Source: Candidatus Faecivivens stercorigallinarum | Lineage (GTDB): Bacteria; Bacillota; Clostridia; Oscillospirales; Ruminococcaceae | Length of the DNA: 7,338 bases | Direction of reading: 5' to 3' | NCBI GenBank assembly: GCA_018715465.1 | Contig: DVLN01000119.1 | Span: 1-7,338 of the forward strand | Shown: piece after piece, positions 1-5,118 of the stretch | How the letters are laid out: every line of letters starts with the position of its first letter | Position numbering within the stretch: the stretch's first letter is position 1 | Translations under genes and position numbers: made by a program | The notes under the pieces: model-generated | Database searches by the model: none | Seen by the model: only the letters and a program-made list of their open reading frames with translations | What the model was told of the DNA's origin: nothing

Positions 1-3
1 TTC

Positions 4-32
4 AGCATAACAGAAAGTACTCTCCCCTTCAA
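4..32 (-). promoter_or_regulatory. Possible promoter reading off the left edge
   Basis: On the minus strand there is a -35-like TTGAAG (27-32) and a -10-like TATGCT (4-9) with exactly 17 bases between them. It lies downstream of the murC terminator and points away from murC, so it could drive a gene beyond the window. Matches to consensus are 4 of 6 for each box (TTGACA, TATAAT). The gene it would serve is not visible. Confidence 0.3.
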
Positions 33-63
33 GTAGTTTTACAAAATCTAAGATGATTTCGGC

Positions 64-86
64 AAAAATTAAGCAGTGTCTACTGC
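64..86 (-). terminator. Weak second hairpin behind murC
   Basis: On the minus strand a 5-bp stem (73-77 with 82-86, 4-base loop) is followed by a short T-rich run (64-70). It sits right after the stronger terminator and could act as a back-up, but the stem is short and the call is tentative. Confidence 0.25.
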
Positions 87-90
87 ATAA

Positions 91-120
91 ACAAAAATCC
101 CGGCCTGAAAAGACCGGGAT
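91..120 (-). terminator. Rho-independent terminator of the recG-murC operon
   Basis: Read on the minus strand, the arms ATCCCGG (120-114) and CCGGGAT (103-97) form a 7-bp GC-rich stem, extended by two more pairs (112/105 and 111/106) past a mismatch to a 4-base loop. A run of T follows (97-93). It begins 7 bases past the murC stop codon, where an intrinsic terminator is expected. Confidence 0.85.
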
Positions 121-127
121 ATCACCA

Positions 128-1498
128 TTATTCAGCGTATTTTGCTTTGAGTTTTTCCACAATCATATGGGCACACTTGTTGACATCACCGCAGCCAAGG
201 GTCAAAATCAAGTCACCCGGCTGGGCATTGGCAACCACATAATCCGAAATATCCGGGAACTCCGGGAACCAAACACAGCCGGGAATCTTTTCCGCCAGCT
301 GGGCGGTATAAACGCCATCCGTATTCTTCTCACGGGAGCCCATAATTTCCGACAGGACAACCTTGTCAGCATGGGAAAGAACCCGTGCAAAATCATCCAT
401 CAGCATTTTGGTACGGGAATAGGTAAACGGCTGGTGAACTGCCCAGACCCGTTTGAACGGCAGTGCCCGCGCCGCTTTCAGTGTTGCTTCGATCTCAGTC
501 GGATGGTGGCCGTAATCGTCTGCTACCGTGATATCATTGATTTCAGCCAGTACCTCAAACCGGCGTCCTGCTCCATGGAACGCATCAATTCCAGCCGCGC
601 ACTCTTCCGGCGTGACACCGGCAGTCATGGCAGCTGCACAGGCAGCAATCGCATTGAGGATATTATGGTCGCCGGGTACGTGCATTTTGATATGGGTCAG
701 CGTCTTGCCATGATAGCAAAGGTCAAACTCGGTGTTGACGCCGCCCGGATGGACGATATTTTCCGGGTAATAATCGTTTTTCGGATGTACGCCGAAGGTG
801 ATCAGCCGGTCTTCCATTCCAGCAATCGCCATCATCGTATTGGCATCATCACCGTTTGCAATAATGCACTTAGTCGCCATCGACGCAAATTTACGGAAGG
901 AATGGATCAGGTTTTCCATCGTTTTGAAGTAATCGAGATGGTCGGCGTCAATATTCAGAATCACCGCAACATCTGGATGGAGTTTCAGAAAAGTATCGAC
1001 AAATTCACATGACTCGCAGACCATATGCTGCGTTTTGCCGGCTCTCCCGCTGCCGCCGATTGCAGGCAGTTTGCCGCCGATGACACAGGTCGGGTCCTTT
1101 CCGGCATCCAGCATAATCTGGGTCAGCATAGAGGTTGTGGTCGTCTTGCCATGGGTACCGCTGACGCAGAGCGCATCCGAAAAGTGGGAGGTAATTTCGC
1201 CCAGAATAACACTCCGTTCAACGGTTGGAATACCGCTGGCGCGCGCCGCAACCAATTCAGGGTTATCCGCCATAATGGCCGCCGAATAAACAATCAGGTC
1301 AGCACCTTCAATATTCTCCGCCCGCTGGCCGAGGGTGACATGAATGCCCATCTCCCTCACCTTTTGGAGGGTATCGGTCTCATTATTGTCCGAACCAGTG
1401 ATATAAAAACCCTTTTCATGCAGAATCTGTGCCATCGGATACATTCCGCTGCCACCAATTCCGATAAAATGCAGATGATTCTTTCCATCAAGATACAT
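128..1498 (-). CDS. murC: UDP-N-acetylmuramate--L-alanine ligase (MurC)
   Basis: Cytoplasmic Mur ligase that adds L-alanine to UDP-MurNAc using ATP, the first step of building the peptidoglycan stem peptide. The 456-residue product has the family's three-domain order: an N-terminal Rossmann domain with GIGGSGM (about 13-19), the ATP-binding loop SGTHGKTTTTSM (113-124), the central-domain NIDADHLDYF (182-191) and DHNILNA (277-283), then DDYGHHPTEI (327-336) and QPFTYSRTK (356-364) in the C-terminal ligase domain. Length is normal for MurC. I chose the ATG at 1498 because AGAAGGGA lies 8 bases upstream and the protein then starts just before the glycine-rich loop; an upstream TTG at 1531 would add 11 residues without an evident ribosome site. 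It follows recG by 57 bases and is probably co-transcribed with it, since no convincing promoter lies between them. The stop is followed directly by a terminator. Confidence 0.96.
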   Translation of the reverse strand: MYLDGKNHLHFIGIGGSGMYPMAQILHEKGFYITGSDNNETDTLQKVREMGIHVTLGQRAENIEGADLIVYSAAIMADNPELVAARASGIPTVERSVILGEITSHFSDALCVSGTHGKTTTTSMLTQIMLDAGKDPTCVIGGKLPAIGGSGRAGKTQHMVCESCEFVDTFLKLHPDVAVILNIDADHLDYFKTMENLIHSFRKFASMATKCIIANGDDANTMMAIAGMEDRLITFGVHPKNDYYPENIVHPGGVNTEFDLCYHGKTLTHIKMHVPGDHNILNAIAACAAAMTAGVTPEECAAGIDAFHGAGRRFEVLAEINDITVADDYGHHPTEIEATLKAARALPFKRVWAVHQPFTYSRTKMLMDDFARVLSHADKVVLSEIMGSREKNTDGVYTAQLAEKIPGCVWFPEFPDISDYVVANAQPGDLILTLGCGDVNKCAHMIVEKLKAKYAE

Positions 1499-1506
1499 AA
1501 GATCAT

Positions 1507-1514
1507 TCCCTTCT
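1507..1514 (-). promoter_or_regulatory. Ribosome binding site of murC
   Basis: AGAAGGGA on the minus strand, 8 bases before the ATG at 1498. This decides the start in favour of that ATG over the upstream TTG at 1531. Confidence 0.75.
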
Positions 1515-1522
1515 ATATACAG

Positions 1523-1537
1523 CCCGGTCAACCCGGG
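1523..1537 (-). other. Small hairpin in the recG-murC spacer
   Basis: A 5-bp all-GC stem (1523-1527 with 1533-1537) with a 5-base loop lies between the recG stop and the murC ribosome site. No T-run follows it, so it does not look like a terminator. It could shield the transcript or modulate murC expression, or be chance. Confidence 0.3.
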
Positions 1538-1555
1538 AAATACACATTTTTACCG

Positions 1556-3643
1556 TCAGTTATTGCCGCTCCGTTCGGTCATAGCCACAATCTGGGCACG
1601 CAGAACCGCGTGTTCCGGTGCCATCAGATCAGGGTCCGCCTCCAGCAGCGCAATTCCTGCCGCCTGCGCCTCCGCAAACAGGGCGGTATCCTCCAGCACG
1701 TCGCTGATGCCCAGCGATGGGACACCATGCTGCCGGTATCCAAAAAAGTCGCCCGCTCCCCGGAGCTTCAAATCCTCTTTGGAGATCACAAACCCGTCGC
1801 AGGTCTCTTTCATGACCGAAAGGCGTTTGCGGTTATCCTCGCCGTCGTTATCCGACAGCAGGATGCAGGTCGATTTTTTGCTGCCGCGTCCGACCCGCCC
1901 CCTCAGCTGATGCAGCTGGGAAAGGCCAAACCGTTCGGCATTTTCAATCATGATGATCGTCGCGTTGGGGACGTCAACGCCGACTTCGACAACTGTCGTC
2001 GCGACCAGCAGCTGAATCTCTCCCGAAGCAAACCGCGCCATGACCTGGTCTTTTTCATCCGATTTCATCCGTCCATGCAGCAGGCCGACCGTATAGCCTT
2101 TAAATGCAGTTTCCTGTAACTGCCGGGCATAATCGACAGCCGCCGTCATACTGCCGGACGGGTCATTCTCTTCAATCAGCGGGCAGACGATATATCCCTG
2201 CTCTCCGCGTGCGAGATGATCGCGGATATATCCCAGCGCCCGTTCCCGTTTATCCGAGTGGATTGAAAAGGTTTCGATTGGCTGGCGGCCCTTGGGCAGC
2301 TCGTCAATGACCGACAGATCCAGGTCACCATATACAATCAGCGCCAGCGTCCGGGGAATCGGGGTTGCGGACATGACCAGCACATGGGGATTTTCCCCTT
2401 TTTCACCCAGCCGCTGCCGCTGTGCAACGCCGAACCGGTGCTGTTCATCGGTAATAACCAGCCCGAGCCTGTCAAAAACCGTCGCCTGCTGGACCAAAGC
2501 ATGGGTACCGACCACCACGTCAATTTCTCCGGCGGCGATTTTTTCCCGCATCAGCGTTTTCTGCTTTGGTGTAAGGGAACCGGACAGCAGTCCAATCCGA
2601 ATCCCCAGTGGTTCAAGATACCGGCGCAGTGTTGCTTCATGCTGAGAAGCAAGGATTTCAGTCGGTGCCATCAGCGCCGCCTGATACCCGCTTTTGACAA
2701 TTGCATAGGCGGAAGCCGCCGCGACCATCGTTTTACCGGAACCGACGTCCCCCTGTACCAGGCGATTCATCGGATAGCGGGACGACATATCCAGCAAAAT
2801 CTCCCCGATCACCCGTTTCTGTGCTCCGGTCAGCTGGTAAGGCAGACTTTGCAGGAAAGGACGCAGGTCGGGACGCTTCACCCGGACTTCCGTCTCCCGC
2901 CGCTGTCTTCCTTTGAGCAGCTTCAGCCCAACGGTCAGCCGGAGCAGCTCTTCAAAGGAAAGCCGACGCTTTGCAGCATCCAGCTGCATCTGACCCTCGG
3001 GAAAATGGATCTGACAGATTGCCGCCTGGAAGGAGATCAGCCGGTGTTCCTTTCGGATTTCTTCCGGCAGCGGGTCGGGCATATCGGGCAGAAAATGTTC
3101 GATCGCGTCCTTAACATTGGTCTGCACCATCTTGCTGGTCAGCCCCTCGGTCAGCGAATAGACCGGGCGGAGGATATCCGCCTCTTCCGCCGGAAGCCAG
3201 GCCGACAGGGTCAGGCCATAAGCAGCGCCGGTGCGGGTCCATTTCCCGGCAAAGACATAATCCTCCCCCGGACGCATCCCGTAATAGATGTATTCATTAT
3301 TAAAAATGGTGACAACAAAATTATGCAGTCCGTCCGTCGCCTGCAATTTGTACAACACCATCCCCTTTCGGATTGGGGCCGGCGGAAATTTACGCAAAAT
3401 CTTTCCGGCAACCACGACATTTTCGCCGCCCACACACTGATCAACTGTCTTCGGAGAAGTAAAATCCTGATAACTACGGGGATAAAACGCCAGCAGCTGT
3501 TCAACTGTCTGAATACCCAGTTTCAGATACAGCGCTTCCCTCTTTGGGCCAACGTTTTTCAACCGGGTAACAGGAGTCGCAGGCAGCAGTGTTTCAGCTG
3601 CATTTTGCTGCTGTGATGTTTCTGTTTCCTGTCTGGAATACAT
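1556..3643 (-). CDS. recG: ATP-dependent DNA helicase RecG
   Basis: Superfamily 2 double-stranded DNA translocase that remodels stalled replication forks and branch-migrates Holliday junctions. The 695-residue product is full length for RecG. Seen in order: an N-terminal helical region, an OB-fold wedge domain (roughly 75-150), Walker A GDVGSGKT (298-305), the DEQH Walker B box (399-402), motif III SATPIPRT (425-432), LHGRM (522-526), motif VI QLRGRVGRG (579-587), and near the C-terminus the RecG-typical GDFFGYRQHG (631-640). All helicase motifs are intact. The ATG at 3643 is preferred: AGGAG lies 5 bases ahead of it. GTG codons at 3658 and 3676 are possible longer starts; the first overlaps the stop of the upstream small ORF but has no properly spaced ribosome site. 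It sits in an apparent operon between a 48-codon ORF and murC. Confidence 0.97.
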   Translation of the reverse strand: MYSRQETETSQQQNAAETLLPATPVTRLKNVGPKREALYLKLGIQTVEQLLAFYPRSYQDFTSPKTVDQCVGGENVVVAGKILRKFPPAPIRKGMVLYKLQATDGLHNFVVTIFNNEYIYYGMRPGEDYVFAGKWTRTGAAYGLTLSAWLPAEEADILRPVYSLTEGLTSKMVQTNVKDAIEHFLPDMPDPLPEEIRKEHRLISFQAAICQIHFPEGQMQLDAAKRRLSFEELLRLTVGLKLLKGRQRRETEVRVKRPDLRPFLQSLPYQLTGAQKRVIGEILLDMSSRYPMNRLVQGDVGSGKTMVAAASAYAIVKSGYQAALMAPTEILASQHEATLRRYLEPLGIRIGLLSGSLTPKQKTLMREKIAAGEIDVVVGTHALVQQATVFDRLGLVITDEQHRFGVAQRQRLGEKGENPHVLVMSATPIPRTLALIVYGDLDLSVIDELPKGRQPIETFSIHSDKRERALGYIRDHLARGEQGYIVCPLIEENDPSGSMTAAVDYARQLQETAFKGYTVGLLHGRMKSDEKDQVMARFASGEIQLLVATTVVEVGVDVPNATIIMIENAERFGLSQLHQLRGRVGRGSKKSTCILLSDNDGEDNRKRLSVMKETCDGFVISKEDLKLRGAGDFFGYRQHGVPSLGISDVLEDTALFAEAQAAGIALLEADPDLMAPEHAVLRAQIVAMTERSGNN

Positions 3644-3648
3644 TTCCA

Positions 3649-3653
3649 CTCCT
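3649..3653 (-). promoter_or_regulatory. Ribosome binding site of recG
   Basis: AGGAG on the minus strand, 5 bases before the ATG at 3643 and just past the TGA (3655-3657) of the upstream small ORF. This spacing suits translational coupling and supports the ATG over the upstream GTG codons. Confidence 0.7.
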
Positions 3654-3654
3654 G

Positions 3655-3801
3655 TCACTCCTTTCCCAGCCCCCACCCAAAAACACGGATTCTACGGGCA
3701 ATTTCAGGGGCATTCTGCTTTTCCATCCAGCTCCGGTTCAAATTGGCGTCGCCGGTAAGTTTTCCCATCCGCTTGAGACCGGGGAAAAATTGTGTTAGCA
3801 T
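3655..3801 (-). CDS. Small ORF (48 codons) leading the recG operon, function unknown
   Basis: I do not recognise this product. It is a 48-residue, basic protein (nine Lys/Arg against four Asp/Glu by my count) with no signal peptide or membrane span. A central stretch has LNRSWMEKQ, then an Arg-rich segment ARRIR (35-39), then a glycine- and tryptophan-containing tail. The case for it being real is its signals: the ATG at 3801 has AGGAAGGA 7 bases upstream, it lies about 85 bases below a strong extended -10 promoter, and its stop is only 11 bases before the recG ATG. The frame stays open further upstream to 3903, but that start would sit upstream of the predicted transcription start and has no ribosome site. 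It could be a small protein, a leader ORF coupling translation into recG, or an accidental ORF. Homologues elsewhere are unknown to me. Confidence 0.55.
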   Translation of the reverse strand: MLTQFFPGLKRMGKLTGDANLNRSWMEKQNAPEIARRIRVFGWGLGKE

Positions 3802-3808
3802 ATGCTTA

Positions 3809-3826
3809 TCCTTCCTGGATATCCAG
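3809..3826 (-). promoter_or_regulatory. Ribosome site with an adjoining 12-base palindrome
   Basis: AGGAAGGA (3816-3809, minus strand) precedes the small ORF. Immediately upstream and overlapping by two bases is the perfect palindrome CTGGATATCCAG (3815-3826). Part of it (CCAGAC on the plus strand, 3823-3828) can instead pair with GTCTGG at 3876-3881 near the start of the leader. Alternative pairings next to a ribosome site could affect translation; this is inference only. Confidence 0.4.
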
Positions 3827-3884
3827 ACGAAAAATGTACGGCAGAGCACTTTTGTGTCCACCGCAAAGATATTCTGTCTGGTTA

Positions 3885-3913
3885 TTGAGATATTATACCA
3901 CATTTTTTATCCG
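3885..3913 (+). promoter_or_regulatory. Candidate promoter of the peptidoglycan-binding protein gene
   Basis: Plus-strand TTGAGA (3885-3890, 5 of 6 to the -35 consensus) is followed after 17 bases by TATCCG (3908-3913, 3 of 6 to the -10 consensus). The predicted transcript would start about 20 bases downstream of the end of the -35/-10 spacer, shortly before the ribosome site at 3929. An alternative -10 is TATTAT at 3891-3896, but no good -35 pairs with it. The element overlaps the divergent minus-strand promoter. Confidence 0.4.
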
Positions 3914-3920
3914 GTGAACA
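3892..3920 (-). promoter_or_regulatory. Extended -10 promoter of the recG-murC operon
   Basis: On the minus strand a perfect TATAAT (3897-3892) is preceded by TGG, giving the extended -10 form TGnTATAAT. A weak -35-like TGTTCA (3920-3915) sits 17 bases upstream. Transcription would start near 3885, leaving a leader of about 85 bases before the small ORF. Extended -10 promoters tolerate a poor -35 box, so this is the best promoter in the divergent gap. Confidence 0.7.
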
Positions 3921-3928
3921 GCCCCGGA

Positions 3929-3943
3929 AGGAGCTGAAAGATG
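3929..3943 (+). promoter_or_regulatory. Strong ribosome site and ATG out of frame with the downstream gene
   Basis: AGGAG (3929-3933) stands 7 bases before an ATG at 3941, a textbook initiation signal. That ATG is not in frame with the secreted protein: it opens an 84-codon frame ending at 4195 whose product looks like no protein family. The real gene's frame has a TGA at 3951-3953 and begins at a GTG at 3960 with AAAGGA 10 bases upstream. Either the ATG is a leader or decoy start, or a one-base indel between the two starts has separated the gene from its original ATG. Confidence 0.6.
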
Positions 3944-3959
3944 AAAGGATTGACGCAAA

Positions 3960-4952
3960 GTGAAACAACAAACAGGCAAGGTCGCCCTGCTGCTGACCTT
4001 TATGCTCAGCCTGCTCCTGCTGCTTCCAACTTCCGTATCCGCGAACTACCGCTGGGGCAGCACGGGCAACGCCGTCTACAATTTACAGACCAATCTGTAT
4101 GGGTTGGGTTATGGCTGTACCCCAGACGGGATTTTTGGGCAGAAAACCCATTCAGCCGTCATCTGGTACCAGTCCAACAACGGGCTGTCGGTTGACGGAA
4201 TTGCCGGGCAGAAGACCCTGGCAAAAATCAAAGAGGATGTGACCGATGTTCAGCAAAAGCTGAATGACCTGGGTTATAATGCCGGAAAAGCCGATGGAAT
4301 TTTCGGTCCAACGACCCGGGCGGCCGTAAAGTCTTTCCAGTCTGACTACAACCTGACCGCTGACGGCATTGCCGGCAGCAAAACCCGCGCGGCACTTGCA
4401 ACCGCATCTGTAAAAGATGAAGACAATGAAACCAGCCCTGATACCGGTACTACAGATGATCTTGCACAGCTGCGGCAGTACATCAAAAACAACTGGATCA
4501 GCCCTATCCGGGCATCCTACCTGCCGATTACCGGCGGACGTGCCTTTGGCTACACCCGCAGTGATGGCAGACAGCATGCAGGTATCGACTTCTATGTAGA
4601 AAACGGAGCCGGTACGCCAGTGTACGCAATGACCGATGGAACTGTCACTGCCACCAGCACAACTTTTTATGCGGGAACCGGAGCCGTAACTGTTAAAAAT
4701 GCTGACGGAACCGTCCTGCGGTACGGAGAGATCACCCCGGCAGTCAAATACGGTGCCACCGTTAAAAAAGGTCAGGTAATTGGATACCTCGCTAAAAACA
4801 ACAATGATGGCGGTACAATGCTCCATCTTGAGCTTTACCGCGGTGACGCGGAAGGGGTGCTGACCCGTGTCAATACCGAATACTGGTATGTAAAGGGCAA
4901 TTACAACCGCCGCTCCGACCTGCTCAACCCGACAGAAATGGGAATCAAATAA
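3960..4952 (+). CDS. Secreted protein with two peptidoglycan-binding repeats and an M23-like domain
   Basis: A 330-residue exported protein. Residues 1-28 form a signal peptide (Lys near the start, a leucine-rich core, cleavage plausible after SVSA). Two PG_binding_1 repeats follow, about 35-90 and 94-147, each with the DGIFG...T...AV...Q pattern and a second DGIAG...T. After a polar linker (about 150-170) comes an M23/LytM-like domain (about 185-300). Zinc ligands are visible: H206 and D210 in HAGID, and H289. In active LytM-type enzymes the last motif reads HxH and another His lies in YGH; here these are M287-L-H289 and Y255-G-E257, so both histidines thought to act in catalysis are replaced. 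It therefore may bind peptidoglycan without cutting it, or use altered chemistry. The GTG start is forced by an in-frame stop at 3951. It is monocistronic, divergent from the recG operon, with its own terminator. Confidence 0.88.
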   Translation: MKQQTGKVALLLTFMLSLLLLLPTSVSANYRWGSTGNAVYNLQTNLYGLGYGCTPDGIFGQKTHSAVIWYQSNNGLSVDGIAGQKTLAKIKEDVTDVQQKLNDLGYNAGKADGIFGPTTRAAVKSFQSDYNLTADGIAGSKTRAALATASVKDEDNETSPDTGTTDDLAQLRQYIKNNWISPIRASYLPITGGRAFGYTRSDGRQHAGIDFYVENGAGTPVYAMTDGTVTATSTTFYAGTGAVTVKNADGTVLRYGEITPAVKYGATVKKGQVIGYLAKNNNDGGTMLHLELYRGDAEGVLTRVNTEYWYVKGNYNRRSDLLNPTEMGIK

Positions 4953-4963
4953 TTTTTTAACAG

Positions 4964-4995
4964 GGCGCATCGTTTGAAAAGCGATGCGCCTTTTT
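4964..4995 (+). terminator. Rho-independent terminator of the peptidoglycan-binding protein gene
   Basis: A perfect 9-bp stem GGCGCATCG (4964-4972) with CGATGCGCC (4982-4990), 9-base loop, followed by five T (4991-4995). It starts 11 bases past the stop codon. Confidence 0.92.
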
Positions 4996-5004
4996 ATACC
5001 AATG

Positions 5005-5034
5005 AAATTCCCCGGGAAATTCCCTGGGAATTTT
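5005..5034. repeat. Two tandem 12-base palindromic repeats upstream of the MATE gene
   Basis: ATTCCCCGGGAA (5007-5018) and ATTCCCTGGGAA (5019-5030) are back-to-back direct repeats differing at one base, each containing the palindrome TTCCCnGGGAA. The second extends to a perfect 17-base palindrome AAATTCCCTGGGAATTT (5017-5033). The outer arms 5005-5012 and 5026-5033 also pair. This could be a double operator spaced by about one helical turn, or a hairpin; T-richness after it (5031-5034) is too weak for a confident terminator call. Confidence 0.6.
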
Positions 5035-5041
5035 ATTGAAG

Positions 5042-5059
5042 ATATGACATTTGTCATAT
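5042..5059. promoter_or_regulatory. Operator-like inverted repeat before the MATE promoter
   Basis: ATATGACATTTGTCATAT is a perfect inverted repeat with 8-base arms and a 2-base centre. It ends at the -35 region of the MATE promoter, a usual place for a repressor or activator site. The core ACA-N2-TGT recalls the spacing of BlaI/CopY-type operators, but no regulator gene lies in the window and the regulator is unknown. Confidence 0.6.
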
Positions 5060-5086
5060 TAAAGTCTGTCTTGATTCTGGTATACT
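5058..5086 (+). promoter_or_regulatory. Extended -10 promoter of the MATE gene
   Basis: TGGTATACT (5078-5086) is an extended -10 (TGn plus TATACT, 5 of 6). The -35 region 17 bases upstream (ATTAAA, 5058-5063) is weak. Transcription should start near 5093, giving a short leader before the gene. Confidence 0.65.
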
Positions 5087-5118
5087 GTATCCAGGAATCA
5101 AAGAAATGAGGCTTTTGA

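Noticed and set aside
1499..1531. Longer murC beginning at a TTG at 1531
   Set aside because: The extra 11 residues precede the usual MurC start and the ATG at 1498 has a well-spaced ribosome site.
2384..3616. A 410-codon plus-strand frame opposite recG (with similar long frames at 1025-2119 and 53-1012)
   Set aside because: Entirely antisense to conserved recG and murC, with no ribosome site I could credit and low-complexity, Arg/Gln/His-rich translations typical of antisense frames.
3941..4195. The 84-codon frame starting at the strong ATG as a real protein gene
   Set aside because: Beyond its start signal the translation has no recognisable fold and it lies wholly over the signal peptide and first repeat of the true gene in another frame. 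I kept the start signal as a finding, not the ORF as a gene.
5005..5034. The MATE-upstream palindromes as a second terminator of the preceding gene
   Set aside because: A much stronger terminator already lies at 4964-4995, and the T-run after the palindromes is short and partly within the stem. An operator role fits better.
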